Below, piece by piece: positions 1 through 6,932 of a DNA stretch of 64,000 bases. The stretch is from JASHSH01 sp036490215 (GTDB lineage Bacteria > Pseudomonadota > Alphaproteobacteria > Rhodospirillales > Magnetospirillaceae): NCBI GenBank assembly GCA_036490215.1, contig DASXEH010000017.1, positions 1 to 64,000 of the forward strand, read 5' to 3'. How positions within the stretch are numbered: the stretch's first letter is position 1; each line of letters begins with the position of its first letter. Both the position numbers and the translations under genes were made by a program. The notes under the pieces were generated by a model. The model did not search any database and was not told where the DNA came from. It was given only the letters and a program-made list of their open reading frames with translations.

Positions 1-1
1 T

Positions 2-2140
2 CTTTCGCTTCTGGCAGCGTGCAGCCATTTGGATGACGGCTTGAGCAAAGCCGATTATCGCGATCTGCAGGAGCGCACCCCGCCGGCTTCGGAAGGCGGC
101 GCGAAATCGCAAGTTGAGCCGCCGATTCCTGAATTGCAACCGATTCTGGCGGCACCGCCACCGCCGGCTCTGGAACAGCGCCTAGTCTCCGTCAGCGTGC
201 CCGACCCGCATATTCCGGTGCGTGATGTGCTGATCGAGTTGTCCCGCAAGGTGGGCGTGGATCTCGATCTCGATCCGCGGATTTCGGGCGGCGTGATCAT
301 TTACGCCAAGGATCGTCCTTTCGTCGAAGTGATCGAGCGCATCTGCAATCTGGCCAATCTGCGCTACGACTTCAAAGACAACGTCCTGCATATCCAGATC
401 GACACGATGTACATCCATGAGTACCGGTTCGACATTCCCAATGTCGTTCGCAAATCCAGTATGGATGTGGCCACCAGCACGGACGTTTTTTCGGCGGTAT
501 CGGGCGGGAGTGCCGGCGGCGGCAACAACTCATCGAGCAAAGTCAGTAGCGATTCGACCAACGATCCATGGTCCGATATCGATACGAACCTGAAACAAAT
601 CTTGGCGAATTCCGCTCCTAACGCACAGCCCGTCACCAGTAACGTTCCCAGCGCAGACCGCGCTGTCATGAGCGAAGAAGTGCCGGCCCCCGCGCCTACG
701 CCCAAAGCGATTGCGCCCGGAGCCGGAACAGGGGCGGCGCCGGGCTCGCCGGTATCTGGCGTTCCCGTGTCGATACCGGGACAGTCAGGCGGGGCCGGGC
801 CGACGCCCAATGCTCAAGGCGGCACTGTCACGCCGGCTCCTGCGACCGCCGGTGGTACAAACACGTCGAATCAAGCAACCACTGGAACTGGCCCCGGAAC
901 AGGCACGGGTACGGGAACTGGCACGGGTACGGGAACAGGAACTGGCACGGGGACCGGAACGACGGCCAACCCGATTGCCCAGCTTCAGCAGAACATACTC
1001 AATCAGGCCACAGGGCCGGACAATCCGGCGGCGCAGCCAGGCGCTGCCGCCGCAGCCGCGGCAGCAGCGCCAACAACAAGCATTACACCCACGTCCTATT
1101 ACAGCATCAACAAGTCGGCGGGCATCATCTCGGTATTCGGCACGGACAAACAGCAGAAGCTGGTGAAGGAGTACCTGACGAAAATCGAGAACGAAGCCAA
1201 TGCTGAGGTTCTGATCGAAGCCAAAGTGGTCGAGGTCGATCTCAACGACCAGTTCAAAGCCGGCGTGGATTGGCAGCAATTTCTCAATAAGAATAGCGGC
1301 CAATTCCTGGTCGGCACCGCGACAGGAAACGGCGCCGGGTTTTTGACCGACCAAACCAGCTTCGCCGCCCAAGCGCTGAACGCGGCGACGGCCAATCCGT
1401 TTACGATGAGTTTTACCGGCAACTCGTTCAGCGCGGCCCTGCAATTCGTGCAGGGTTTCGGCACGACGCGGACCCTCTCGAGCCCGCGCATTACCGTGCT
1501 CAATAACCATACCGCCGTCCTCAAAGTCGCCGAAAACCAGGTTTACTTTTCGTTGACGGCCACCGTGACCTCAACGCCGAGCACGAGCGGCGGCTCGGCA
1601 TCGCAGACCGCAACCTATTCGAGCCAGCTGCACACGGTGCCGATCGGTGTCGTGATGACGGTTCAGCCCCAGATCGACGGCGAGCACGATCAGGTGACGA
1701 TGAATTTGCGCCCCACGGTGTCGGTGCATTCCAGCGATGTGTCGGACCCGGCGGTCGCCCTGAGCCTTGCCGCCGCGTGCCAAACCAGCATCGTCGGCGC
1801 CTGCTCAGCGTCCAATATCGCCTCTGCCGTCACCAACTCGAACGTGCCGGTGGTGGAAGTGCGTGAGATGGACTCGATGATCACAGCGCCGTCGGGTAAC
1901 ATCATCGTCATGGGCGGGTTGATGCAGAGCAAGACGCAGAGGCAGGATACCGGGGTCCCCGGCGCAGCCGATGTTCCCTTGCTGGGCAATCTATTCAAGG
2001 TGCAGTCCCACGAGACCGATGTGACCGAATTGGTCATCTTCCTTAAGGCGACCATCGTCCACGGCTCCGACACCATCGATTGGGCTGACAAAGACATCTA
2101 CAAGCGTTATATGCAGGACCCGCGGCCGCTGGCATTCTGA
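2..2140 (+). CDS. mshL: MshL/PilQ-like secretin lipoprotein, 5' end cut by the window
   Basis: Outer-membrane secretin, the ring channel of a type IV pilus (MSHA-type) or type II secretion system. The frame is open from base 2 and begins with a lipobox, LLAAC, whose cysteine is encoded at 20-22. The signal peptide therefore starts outside the window, and the TTG at 29 is not the true start. Counted from base 29, an STN/N0-like domain lies near residues 50-125, followed by a low-complexity linker. Within it a Gly-Thr repeat (about bases 880-960) is followed by an Ala-rich run. The C-terminal secretin domain (about 390-700) contains VLIEAKVVEVDL and the late signature GVPGAADVPLLGNLF. The STN plus long linker plus secretin layout fits MshL better than GspD. 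The following genes run in the same direction. The family is clear; the exact system is inferred. Confidence 0.85.
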   Translation, partial: LSLLAACSHLDDGLSKADYRDLQERTPPASEGGAKSQVEPPIPELQPILAAPPPPALEQRLVSVSVPDPHIPVRDVLIELSRKVGVDLDLDPRISGGVIIYAKDRPFVEVIERICNLANLRYDFKDNVLHIQIDTMYIHEYRFDIPNVVRKSSMDVATSTDVFSAVSGGSAGGGNNSSSKVSSDSTNDPWSDIDTNLKQILANSAPNAQPVTSNVPSADRAVMSEEVPAPAPTPKAIAPGAGTGAAPGSPVSGVPVSIPGQSGGAGPTPNAQGGTVTPAPATAGGTNTSNQATTGTGPGTGTGTGTGTGTGTGTGTGTGTTANPIAQLQQNILNQATGPDNPAAQPGAAAAAAAAAPTTSITPTSYYSINKSAGIISVFGTDKQQKLVKEYLTKIENEANAEVLIEAKVVEVDLNDQFKAGVDWQQFLNKNSGQFLVGTATGNGAGFLTDQTSFAAQALNAATANPFTMSFTGNSFSAALQFVQGFGTTRTLSSPRITVLNNHTAVLKVAENQVYFSLTATVTSTPSTSGGSASQTATYSSQLHTVPIGVVMTVQPQIDGEHDQVTMNLRPTVSVHSSDVSDPAVALSLAAACQTSIVGACSASNIASAVTNSNVPVVEVREMDSMITAPSGNIIVMGGLMQSKTQRQDTGVPGAADVPLLGNLFKVQSHETDVTELVIFLKATIVHGSDTIDWADKDIYKRYMQDPRPLAF

Positions 2141-2166
2141 CGCAGGGCAAATTCGAGGTTTTTCCG

Positions 2167-2934
2167 GTGCGGGCGACATTTCGCTACGTTTTCTTGACCG
2201 CGATTCGCGACCGTTTCCCGATCGCGATTCTGGCCGCGTTGATCGTCGCGATAGCTCTGTCCGTTCTGGTTGCCGGTTCGACACTGTCCGAAGGGCAACA
2301 AGCGGGTTTGGCGTATGGCGGCGAATTCATCCGCGCCGTTCTGGTCCTGGGGCTTGTGACCTTCGTTTGTTTCCATGTGCGGCGCTTGCACGATACGCGC
2401 GAAATCGAAGCCATCCTGACGCGGCCGATTTCGCGAACAGCATTCGTGATCGCGTATTACGCGGCCTTTTCCGTTCTCGCCGGTTTGTTGGCCGCGATCA
2501 CCGTGCCCATGCTTGTTGCTGCCCTCGGCGCCCACGGCTGGGGCGTGCTCGAATGGGGCGCGAGTATGGTGCTCGAAGTTTGGATCGTCTGCGCCTTGTC
2601 GCTGTTCTGCGCGATGGCGCTGGAAAGTGCCACAGCTGCGGTCATGGTGGCTTTGGGCTTTTACGTCCTGGGGCGGACGGCTCAGTTTTTCCTGGCGATC
2701 GCTCTTTCCAATCTTGGTGTGAGCGAAAACGAGGGCATCAATATCACTTTCCGGAGCACCATCTCGGTCATAGCATCGATAATGCCGCGGCTCGACCTGT
2801 TTGGCCAAAGCCGCTGGCTGGTCTACGGACCGGGCGGCGGCTGGGGTGTCGAGATTCTGCTCCTCCAGACGGCGATCTACGTTCCCCTTTTATTGTTTGC
2901 GACGGCGCGCGATCTGCATGTCCGCAAGTTCTGA
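2167..2934 (+). CDS. Polytopic membrane protein, ABC-2 permease-like
   Basis: Integral inner-membrane protein of 255 residues with about six hydrophobic segments, for example AILAALIVAIALSVLVAG and AGLLAAITVPMLVAAL. A basic loop with LTRPISRTAFVIAYY between the second and third segments resembles ABC-2 type permease subunits. No ATPase gene follows, so a partner would have to lie upstream of the window or elsewhere. It starts at GTG 2167, 26 bases after the secretin stop, and overlaps the next gene by 17 bases, so translation is probably coupled. Its place beside a secretin and a pilin suggests a role in the pilus locus, but that is context only. The permease family is a moderate call. Confidence 0.6.
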   Translation: MRATFRYVFLTAIRDRFPIAILAALIVAIALSVLVAGSTLSEGQQAGLAYGGEFIRAVLVLGLVTFVCFHVRRLHDTREIEAILTRPISRTAFVIAYYAAFSVLAGLLAAITVPMLVAALGAHGWGVLEWGASMVLEVWIVCALSLFCAMALESATAAVMVALGFYVLGRTAQFFLAIALSNLGVSENEGINITFRSTISVIASIMPRLDLFGQSRWLVYGPGGGWGVEILLLQTAIYVPLLLFATARDLHVRKF

Positions 2935-3685
2935 AACCCGCAACACGCTCAAATATACCCGCTGGCTTTGGGGCATGTTCTTTCTGTTCCTGGCGGCTCA
3001 GATTTGGGTTTCGATCAGTACTCGCAATCTAAGGGTCGCGGTTGACGACATGCCGTCGCCACCGAGTGTGCGTTCGCTGAAGGCCATGGCCTTTGGCGAC
3101 GACGAATTCTTGTTTCGTTATTTGGGACGGTGGCTGCAATTCATCGGCGACGGTGGCGGTCGGATCAAACCGCTTCGCGACTACGACTATGACCGCGTCG
3201 TCTACTGGGCCGAGGCGCTTGATGCACTCGATGACAATAAATCCGACTACATCCATGAGCTGATGGCTCGTTATTTCGGCGAGATTACGGTAGCCGTCGA
3301 TCCAAAATCGGAACGGCTCGGTAAAGTGGTCGGCTATCTTCATGTGGTCGCTTTGAATGATCCTGCCCATTTTTGGAAATGGCTGGTCTGGGTGGCCAAC
3401 AAAGCTCGCAACCCTATGCGTGACGGGCCGCTCATCGAAGCGATCGCCCGAGACCTGCAATCGCCCGAATTGAAGACCAAAGCCGTACCAGCCTGGGTCC
3501 GCGTTCTGCCGGTACGGCTGTATTTGTCGATCGGCGAACGAGATAAAGCCCAGGCAGTGCTGGATCACATAACGCCGGAAGACCGGGCCGAAATCGAAGC
3601 CCAAAAACGGGCGCTCGACGCGGCCGTTGCTCAAGGCAAACGTCTCATGAACAATTCGGGGCAGCCCGCCCAACCGGCAAAATAA
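2918..3685 (+). CDS. Single-pass membrane protein of unknown function
   Basis: I do not recognise a family. The ATG at 2918 gives 255 residues beginning with MSASSETRNTLKYTRWLW and one N-terminal transmembrane helix (WGMFFLFLAAQIWVSI). About 225 mostly soluble, presumably periplasmic residues follow, rich in aromatic and charged positions, with an Ala/Gln/Pro tail. An upstream ATG at 2801 is open in the same frame, but it would lie deep inside the preceding permease gene and adds an Arg/Ser-rich stretch typical of out-of-frame translation, so I reject it. The C-terminal part (VRLYLSIGERDKAQAVLDHI) looks helical and TPR-like. The gene overlaps the permease by 17 bases and probably belongs to the same pilus-linked operon. 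Confidence 0.65.
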   Translation: MSASSETRNTLKYTRWLWGMFFLFLAAQIWVSISTRNLRVAVDDMPSPPSVRSLKAMAFGDDEFLFRYLGRWLQFIGDGGGRIKPLRDYDYDRVVYWAEALDALDDNKSDYIHELMARYFGEITVAVDPKSERLGKVVGYLHVVALNDPAHFWKWLVWVANKARNPMRDGPLIEAIARDLQSPELKTKAVPAWVRVLPVRLYLSIGERDKAQAVLDHITPEDRAEIEAQKRALDAAVAQGKRLMNNSGQPAQPAK

Positions 3686-3735
3686 TTTCCAATCCGGCGA
3701 TCAACTGAGGTAAAGTAATTAATATTGATGTGCGA

Positions 3736-3776
3736 GGCAGATGTTAACGTTCTGATTTTTGGGGCAGACGTTAACG
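3736..3776 (+). repeat. Imperfect direct repeat upstream of the prepilin gene
   Basis: Two copies of GGCAGAYGTTAACG lie at 3736-3749 and 3763-3776, offset by 27 bases. Each contains the palindrome GTTAAC. They sit 110-150 bases before the prepilin start, in an otherwise AT-richer 200-base gap. The layout suggests a pair of regulator binding sites, but no regulator can be named. Confidence 0.45.
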
Positions 3777-3885
3777 AATTGATCAACTCTGTCGCGCAAG
3801 ATCGTGGCTAAACCTGTTTTAAGGTCGCCCGATTTAAAAAGTTTGAGGGGATGGCGTTAATTACTTTTCGAGTGGAGGGGTTGAC

Positions 3886-4707
3886 GTGAATTTGCGTGAC
3901 AAAGTGAGCGGCCGCGCCGTGATTGCGCGCCGGTATGCTCAGCAGGGCTTTACCCTGGTGGAAATGGCCATCGTGCTGGTCATCATCGGTCTGATCATCG
4001 GTGGCATCTTGAAGGGTCAGGAAATCGTCAACAACGGCCGCGTCAAAGCGCAGGTCGCGCAAATCGACGCCGTCAAGGCGGCGTTGGCGACCTTCCTCGA
4101 CAAATACGGCTACTACCCGGGTGACGACAATCAAACAGAGTCCCAGTTGGGCTTGACGACCGCTACGTTCGACACCGCCGCGAATGGCGACGGTGTGATC
4201 GGCGGCGCGGGCGGCGCGGCGCTTTTGGACAATGCGACTATTCCCGCGCCGAGCGAATCCAATAGCGTCTGGTATGAACTGGAACAGGCCAATCTTCTGG
4301 CAGGTGTGCAGTCGAGCGCCGGTGGCGCGCAGGTTGCCAGTGACAGCTTCAATCTGCAGGGCAAAATCAACGCCAGCTTCCTCACCTTGGCGGATTTCGG
4401 ATACGTCAACTCCGGGGCGACCACCACCAACAAGATGGTTCGTATTTCCGGTGTGACGAATCCCAATTCGCCGACGATCGTGATGCGCGAACAAGACGCA
4501 TCGCAGATCGACCTCAAATATGATGACGGTCTGCCCGCTACAGGCCAGATTCTTGCGGCGACCTATAGCGCCGTGTCGAACTGCTGTTTAACCGCGGCTG
4601 GTGGGGCCGGCACCGCCTGCACCACGACGACATCTACGGTTTATGGCTTGACCGCGAGTTCCAGTACTTCGGGTAACTATTGTTCCCTGTTGTGGGTTGT
4701 GCAGTAA
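3886..4707 (+). CDS. Type IV prepilin / pseudopilin with class III leader
   Basis: Pilin-like protein of 273 residues. The leader is followed by the prepilin peptidase site QQG/FTLVEM, with the conserved Glu at +5 of the mature protein and a hydrophobic N-terminal helix (MAIVLVIIGLIIGGIL). The globular part contains DKYGYYPGDDNQ, common in MSHA-type and PilE-like pilins. The C-terminus has five cysteines that could form the disulfide loop typical of major pilins. The GTG start at 3886 has the strong upstream Shine-Dalgarno sequence GGAGGGG. A rho-independent terminator follows about 30 bases after the stop, so the gene is likely expressed separately and strongly. Whether it is the major pilin or a minor pseudopilin cannot be decided here. 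Confidence 0.85.
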   Translation: MNLRDKVSGRAVIARRYAQQGFTLVEMAIVLVIIGLIIGGILKGQEIVNNGRVKAQVAQIDAVKAALATFLDKYGYYPGDDNQTESQLGLTTATFDTAANGDGVIGGAGGAALLDNATIPAPSESNSVWYELEQANLLAGVQSSAGGAQVASDSFNLQGKINASFLTLADFGYVNSGATTTNKMVRISGVTNPNSPTIVMREQDASQIDLKYDDGLPATGQILAATYSAVSNCCLTAAGGAGTACTTTTSTVYGLTASSSTSGNYCSLLWVVQ

Positions 4708-4736
4708 ATTCGAAGACAATCGTAGCTAAGAGAAAA

Positions 4737-4760
4737 CGGGGCCTTTGGCCCCGTTTTTTT
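4737..4760 (+). terminator. Rho-independent terminator after the prepilin gene
   Basis: A perfect 7-bp stem, CGGGGCC/GGCCCCG, with a TTT loop (4737-4753) is followed directly by seven T residues (4754-4760), and A residues precede it. This is the clearest intrinsic terminator in the window. Confidence 0.9.
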
Positions 4761-4790
4761 ATATGAATCAGCGATGATGACGAGGCCCGT

Positions 4791-6611
4791 GTGACCGGCG
4801 TGCCCGCCAGCGCCGCAAGTCTTGATCCGGATGCCGCCCTGGAACAGGCGCGGCAATTCCGCGCCCAAGGACGCGTTAACGACGCCATCGTCCTCTACCG
4901 CACGCTGATCGAGCGAAACCCGCAGCATGCCGTCGCGCATAATGGATTGGGCGTCGCCCTGGCGCAGGCCAGACGTTTCGGCGACGCCATCACCGCCTTT
5001 CGCGCAGCGACGGAAGCAGCGCCAGACTATCCCGAAGCGTTCAACAATCTGGGCAACGCCCTCGAGGAATGTGGACAGGGAAACGAGGCGGTCGCGGCCT
5101 TTCGCACAGCCATCCTACAGCGACCCAGCTATGGCAGGGCCCATCTCAATCTGGCCGAAACACTGCGTCGGCTGCAGCGCTTCCAAGAAGCCGAAGATGT
5201 TTTTCGGCTGACAACCCAGCTTTTGCCCACCTCAGCCGAGGCTTTCTATGGTCTCGGCGTCGTTTTGGAGAAACAAAAACGGGTGGAAGAGGCCATCGGC
5301 TCATTCCAGATGGCACTGCGCCTCAAGCCGGATTTTGCCGAAGCGCATAATGAACTCGGCGGCGCCTTGCAGTCATTGGGTCGGCACGACGAGGCCGACT
5401 CTGAATATCGCACCGCCATCGCGCACAGCCCCGCCTATGCGGAAGCCTATACCAATCTGGGCAACAGCCTCTGCGAACGCGGGCGATACCAGGAAGCCGA
5501 AGTTGTTCTGCGCCGGGCCATCGAGATTCGCGCCGATATTGCCGAAACCCACCACAATTTGGGCGTCGCGCTTTCGGGGCTAGCTCGCCTGGCCGAGGCA
5601 GGAGATTGCTTCCGCAGAGCAGTGGCTCTCAGTCCTGATTTCGCCGAGGCCCATTTCCATTTGGGCTCTGCCCTGCTGATGCAAGGGCGATATGAAGAAG
5701 GTTGGCCCGAATACGAATGGCGGCTCCGCTTTGCCGATCAGTCGATTACGCCGCGGCAGTATTCTGTCGCGCGATGGCAGGGCGAACCCCTCAACGGCCG
5801 AACGATTTTTCTCACCACCGAGCAAGGTCTGGGCGACACCATCCAAATGGTGCGTTTTGCGACTACGATCACCTTGATGGGGGGACACGTCATTTTGGAG
5901 GTCCCGCCCTCGCTCGACCGCTTATGTCGATCCGTGCCGGGCGTAGCACAGACGACGCCGATGAATACGGTACCCGCAACCTTCGACCTGCACGCGCCTC
6001 TGATGAGTCTGCCCGGCATCCTCCGAACCACCATCAAGTCGATTCCATCGTCCATACCGTATGTCTACCCGCAAACGGCTGACGTTTCGCAATGGAATGC
6101 GCGGCTTGCCTCCTATGCACGACCGCGCGTCGGACTCGTCTGGTCCGGCGATCCAAGGGCGGAAAATCCGCACGCCTTTGAATTCGATCGCCGCCGCAGC
6201 CTAGCTTTGAGACGCCTGGCGCCGCTTATTGATATGGCTGGCGTCACGTTCTTCAGCCTGCAGAAAGGAAGTCCGCAATCGCAATTGACTGACCTTCCAT
6301 CGGATCGCCGTCCGATCGACATGATGGATGCGGTGAGAGACTTCGCCGACACCGCCGCACTGATCGCCAATCTCGACTTGGTCATCACCGTCGATACTTC
6401 GGTCGCCCATCTGGCCGGAGCCTTGGGCAAGGCCGTTTGGATTTTGGTCCGTTTCGACCACGATTGGCGTTGGCTGCTCGACCGCGATGATTCGCCTTGG
6501 TACCCCACAGCCCGATTATTCAGACAAACGACCCTTGGCGATTGGGACCCCGTCATCGCGCGCGTGGCCGCCGCCCTTGCCCAATTTGCCGCGGCCCATC
6601 GGATTGCCTAA
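4791..6611 (+). CDS. TPR repeat protein with GT9-like glycosyltransferase domain
   Basis: Protein of 606 residues. Residues of roughly 10-300 form eight or so tetratricopeptide repeats with the usual pattern, for example FAEAHNELGGALQSLGRHDEA and YAEAYTNLGNSLCERGRYQEA. Residues of about 310-600 form a domain resembling ADP-heptose:LPS heptosyltransferases (GT9). It shows EQGLGDTIQMVRF, VGLVWSGDP, RRRSLALRRLAPL and the late motif LVITVDTSVAHLAGALGK. Such proteins are usually soluble and are thought to modify surface polysaccharides or proteins; the acceptor here is unknown. Translation starts at GTG 4791, just after the pilin terminator. The same two-domain unit occurs twice in the large minus-strand protein at 19878-23771. 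Confidence 0.8.
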   Translation: MTGVPASAASLDPDAALEQARQFRAQGRVNDAIVLYRTLIERNPQHAVAHNGLGVALAQARRFGDAITAFRAATEAAPDYPEAFNNLGNALEECGQGNEAVAAFRTAILQRPSYGRAHLNLAETLRRLQRFQEAEDVFRLTTQLLPTSAEAFYGLGVVLEKQKRVEEAIGSFQMALRLKPDFAEAHNELGGALQSLGRHDEADSEYRTAIAHSPAYAEAYTNLGNSLCERGRYQEAEVVLRRAIEIRADIAETHHNLGVALSGLARLAEAGDCFRRAVALSPDFAEAHFHLGSALLMQGRYEEGWPEYEWRLRFADQSITPRQYSVARWQGEPLNGRTIFLTTEQGLGDTIQMVRFATTITLMGGHVILEVPPSLDRLCRSVPGVAQTTPMNTVPATFDLHAPLMSLPGILRTTIKSIPSSIPYVYPQTADVSQWNARLASYARPRVGLVWSGDPRAENPHAFEFDRRRSLALRRLAPLIDMAGVTFFSLQKGSPQSQLTDLPSDRRPIDMMDAVRDFADTAALIANLDLVITVDTSVAHLAGALGKAVWILVRFDHDWRWLLDRDDSPWYPTARLFRQTTLGDWDPVIARVAAALAQFAAAHRIA

Positions 6612-6932
6612 AAGCGCATCAGGCATTGCCAGGGGGCCTCTGCCTCGGACCTGTAACTTTAGCTTTTTTCTTTGAAAATCTGAACCTTACAGCCCATGCG
6701 CTTGCGCCTTAGAGGCCCTTACTGTATTTCTTGGCATACATGACGACTCTTCGAGCCAAGCGCGGGGGCGCTTGGGACCGATGACAGGGGTTTTCTGATG
6801 AGCGGGGGTTGGCAGGCCTTCTGGCGGCGAAGCGGCGCATCATGCCGCCCATATGCCCCTCGCGCGCGGCAGGTCACCGCGTCTTCCCTTTCGTATCTCG
6901 CACAATGACGGCTTAGCGGACGTCCACAGGCG
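6612..6932. other. Intergenic gap with a hairpin, no gene seen
   Basis: About 320 bases between two plus-strand genes. The first part has a short pyrimidine run (near 6660-6672) that could belong to a weak terminator, although I see no convincing stem before it. A perfect hairpin lies at 6756-6775 and is listed separately. No open frame with family resemblance was found. The promoter for the metallo-beta-lactamase pair should be here, but I cannot place it. Confidence 0.6.
6756..6775. repeat. Perfect inverted repeat upstream of the metallo-beta-lactamase/CNB gene pair
   Basis: CCAAGCGC / GCGCTTGG arms of 8 bp enclose a GGGG loop. No T run follows, so it is not a classical terminator. It lies about 160 bases before the start at 6933 and could be an operator or a 5'-leader hairpin. 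Confidence 0.5.

Noticed and set aside
880..965. Short regular repeat considered as a CRISPR-like or satellite array
   Set aside because: The period is one or two codons, without spacers, and it lies in frame within the secretin gene.
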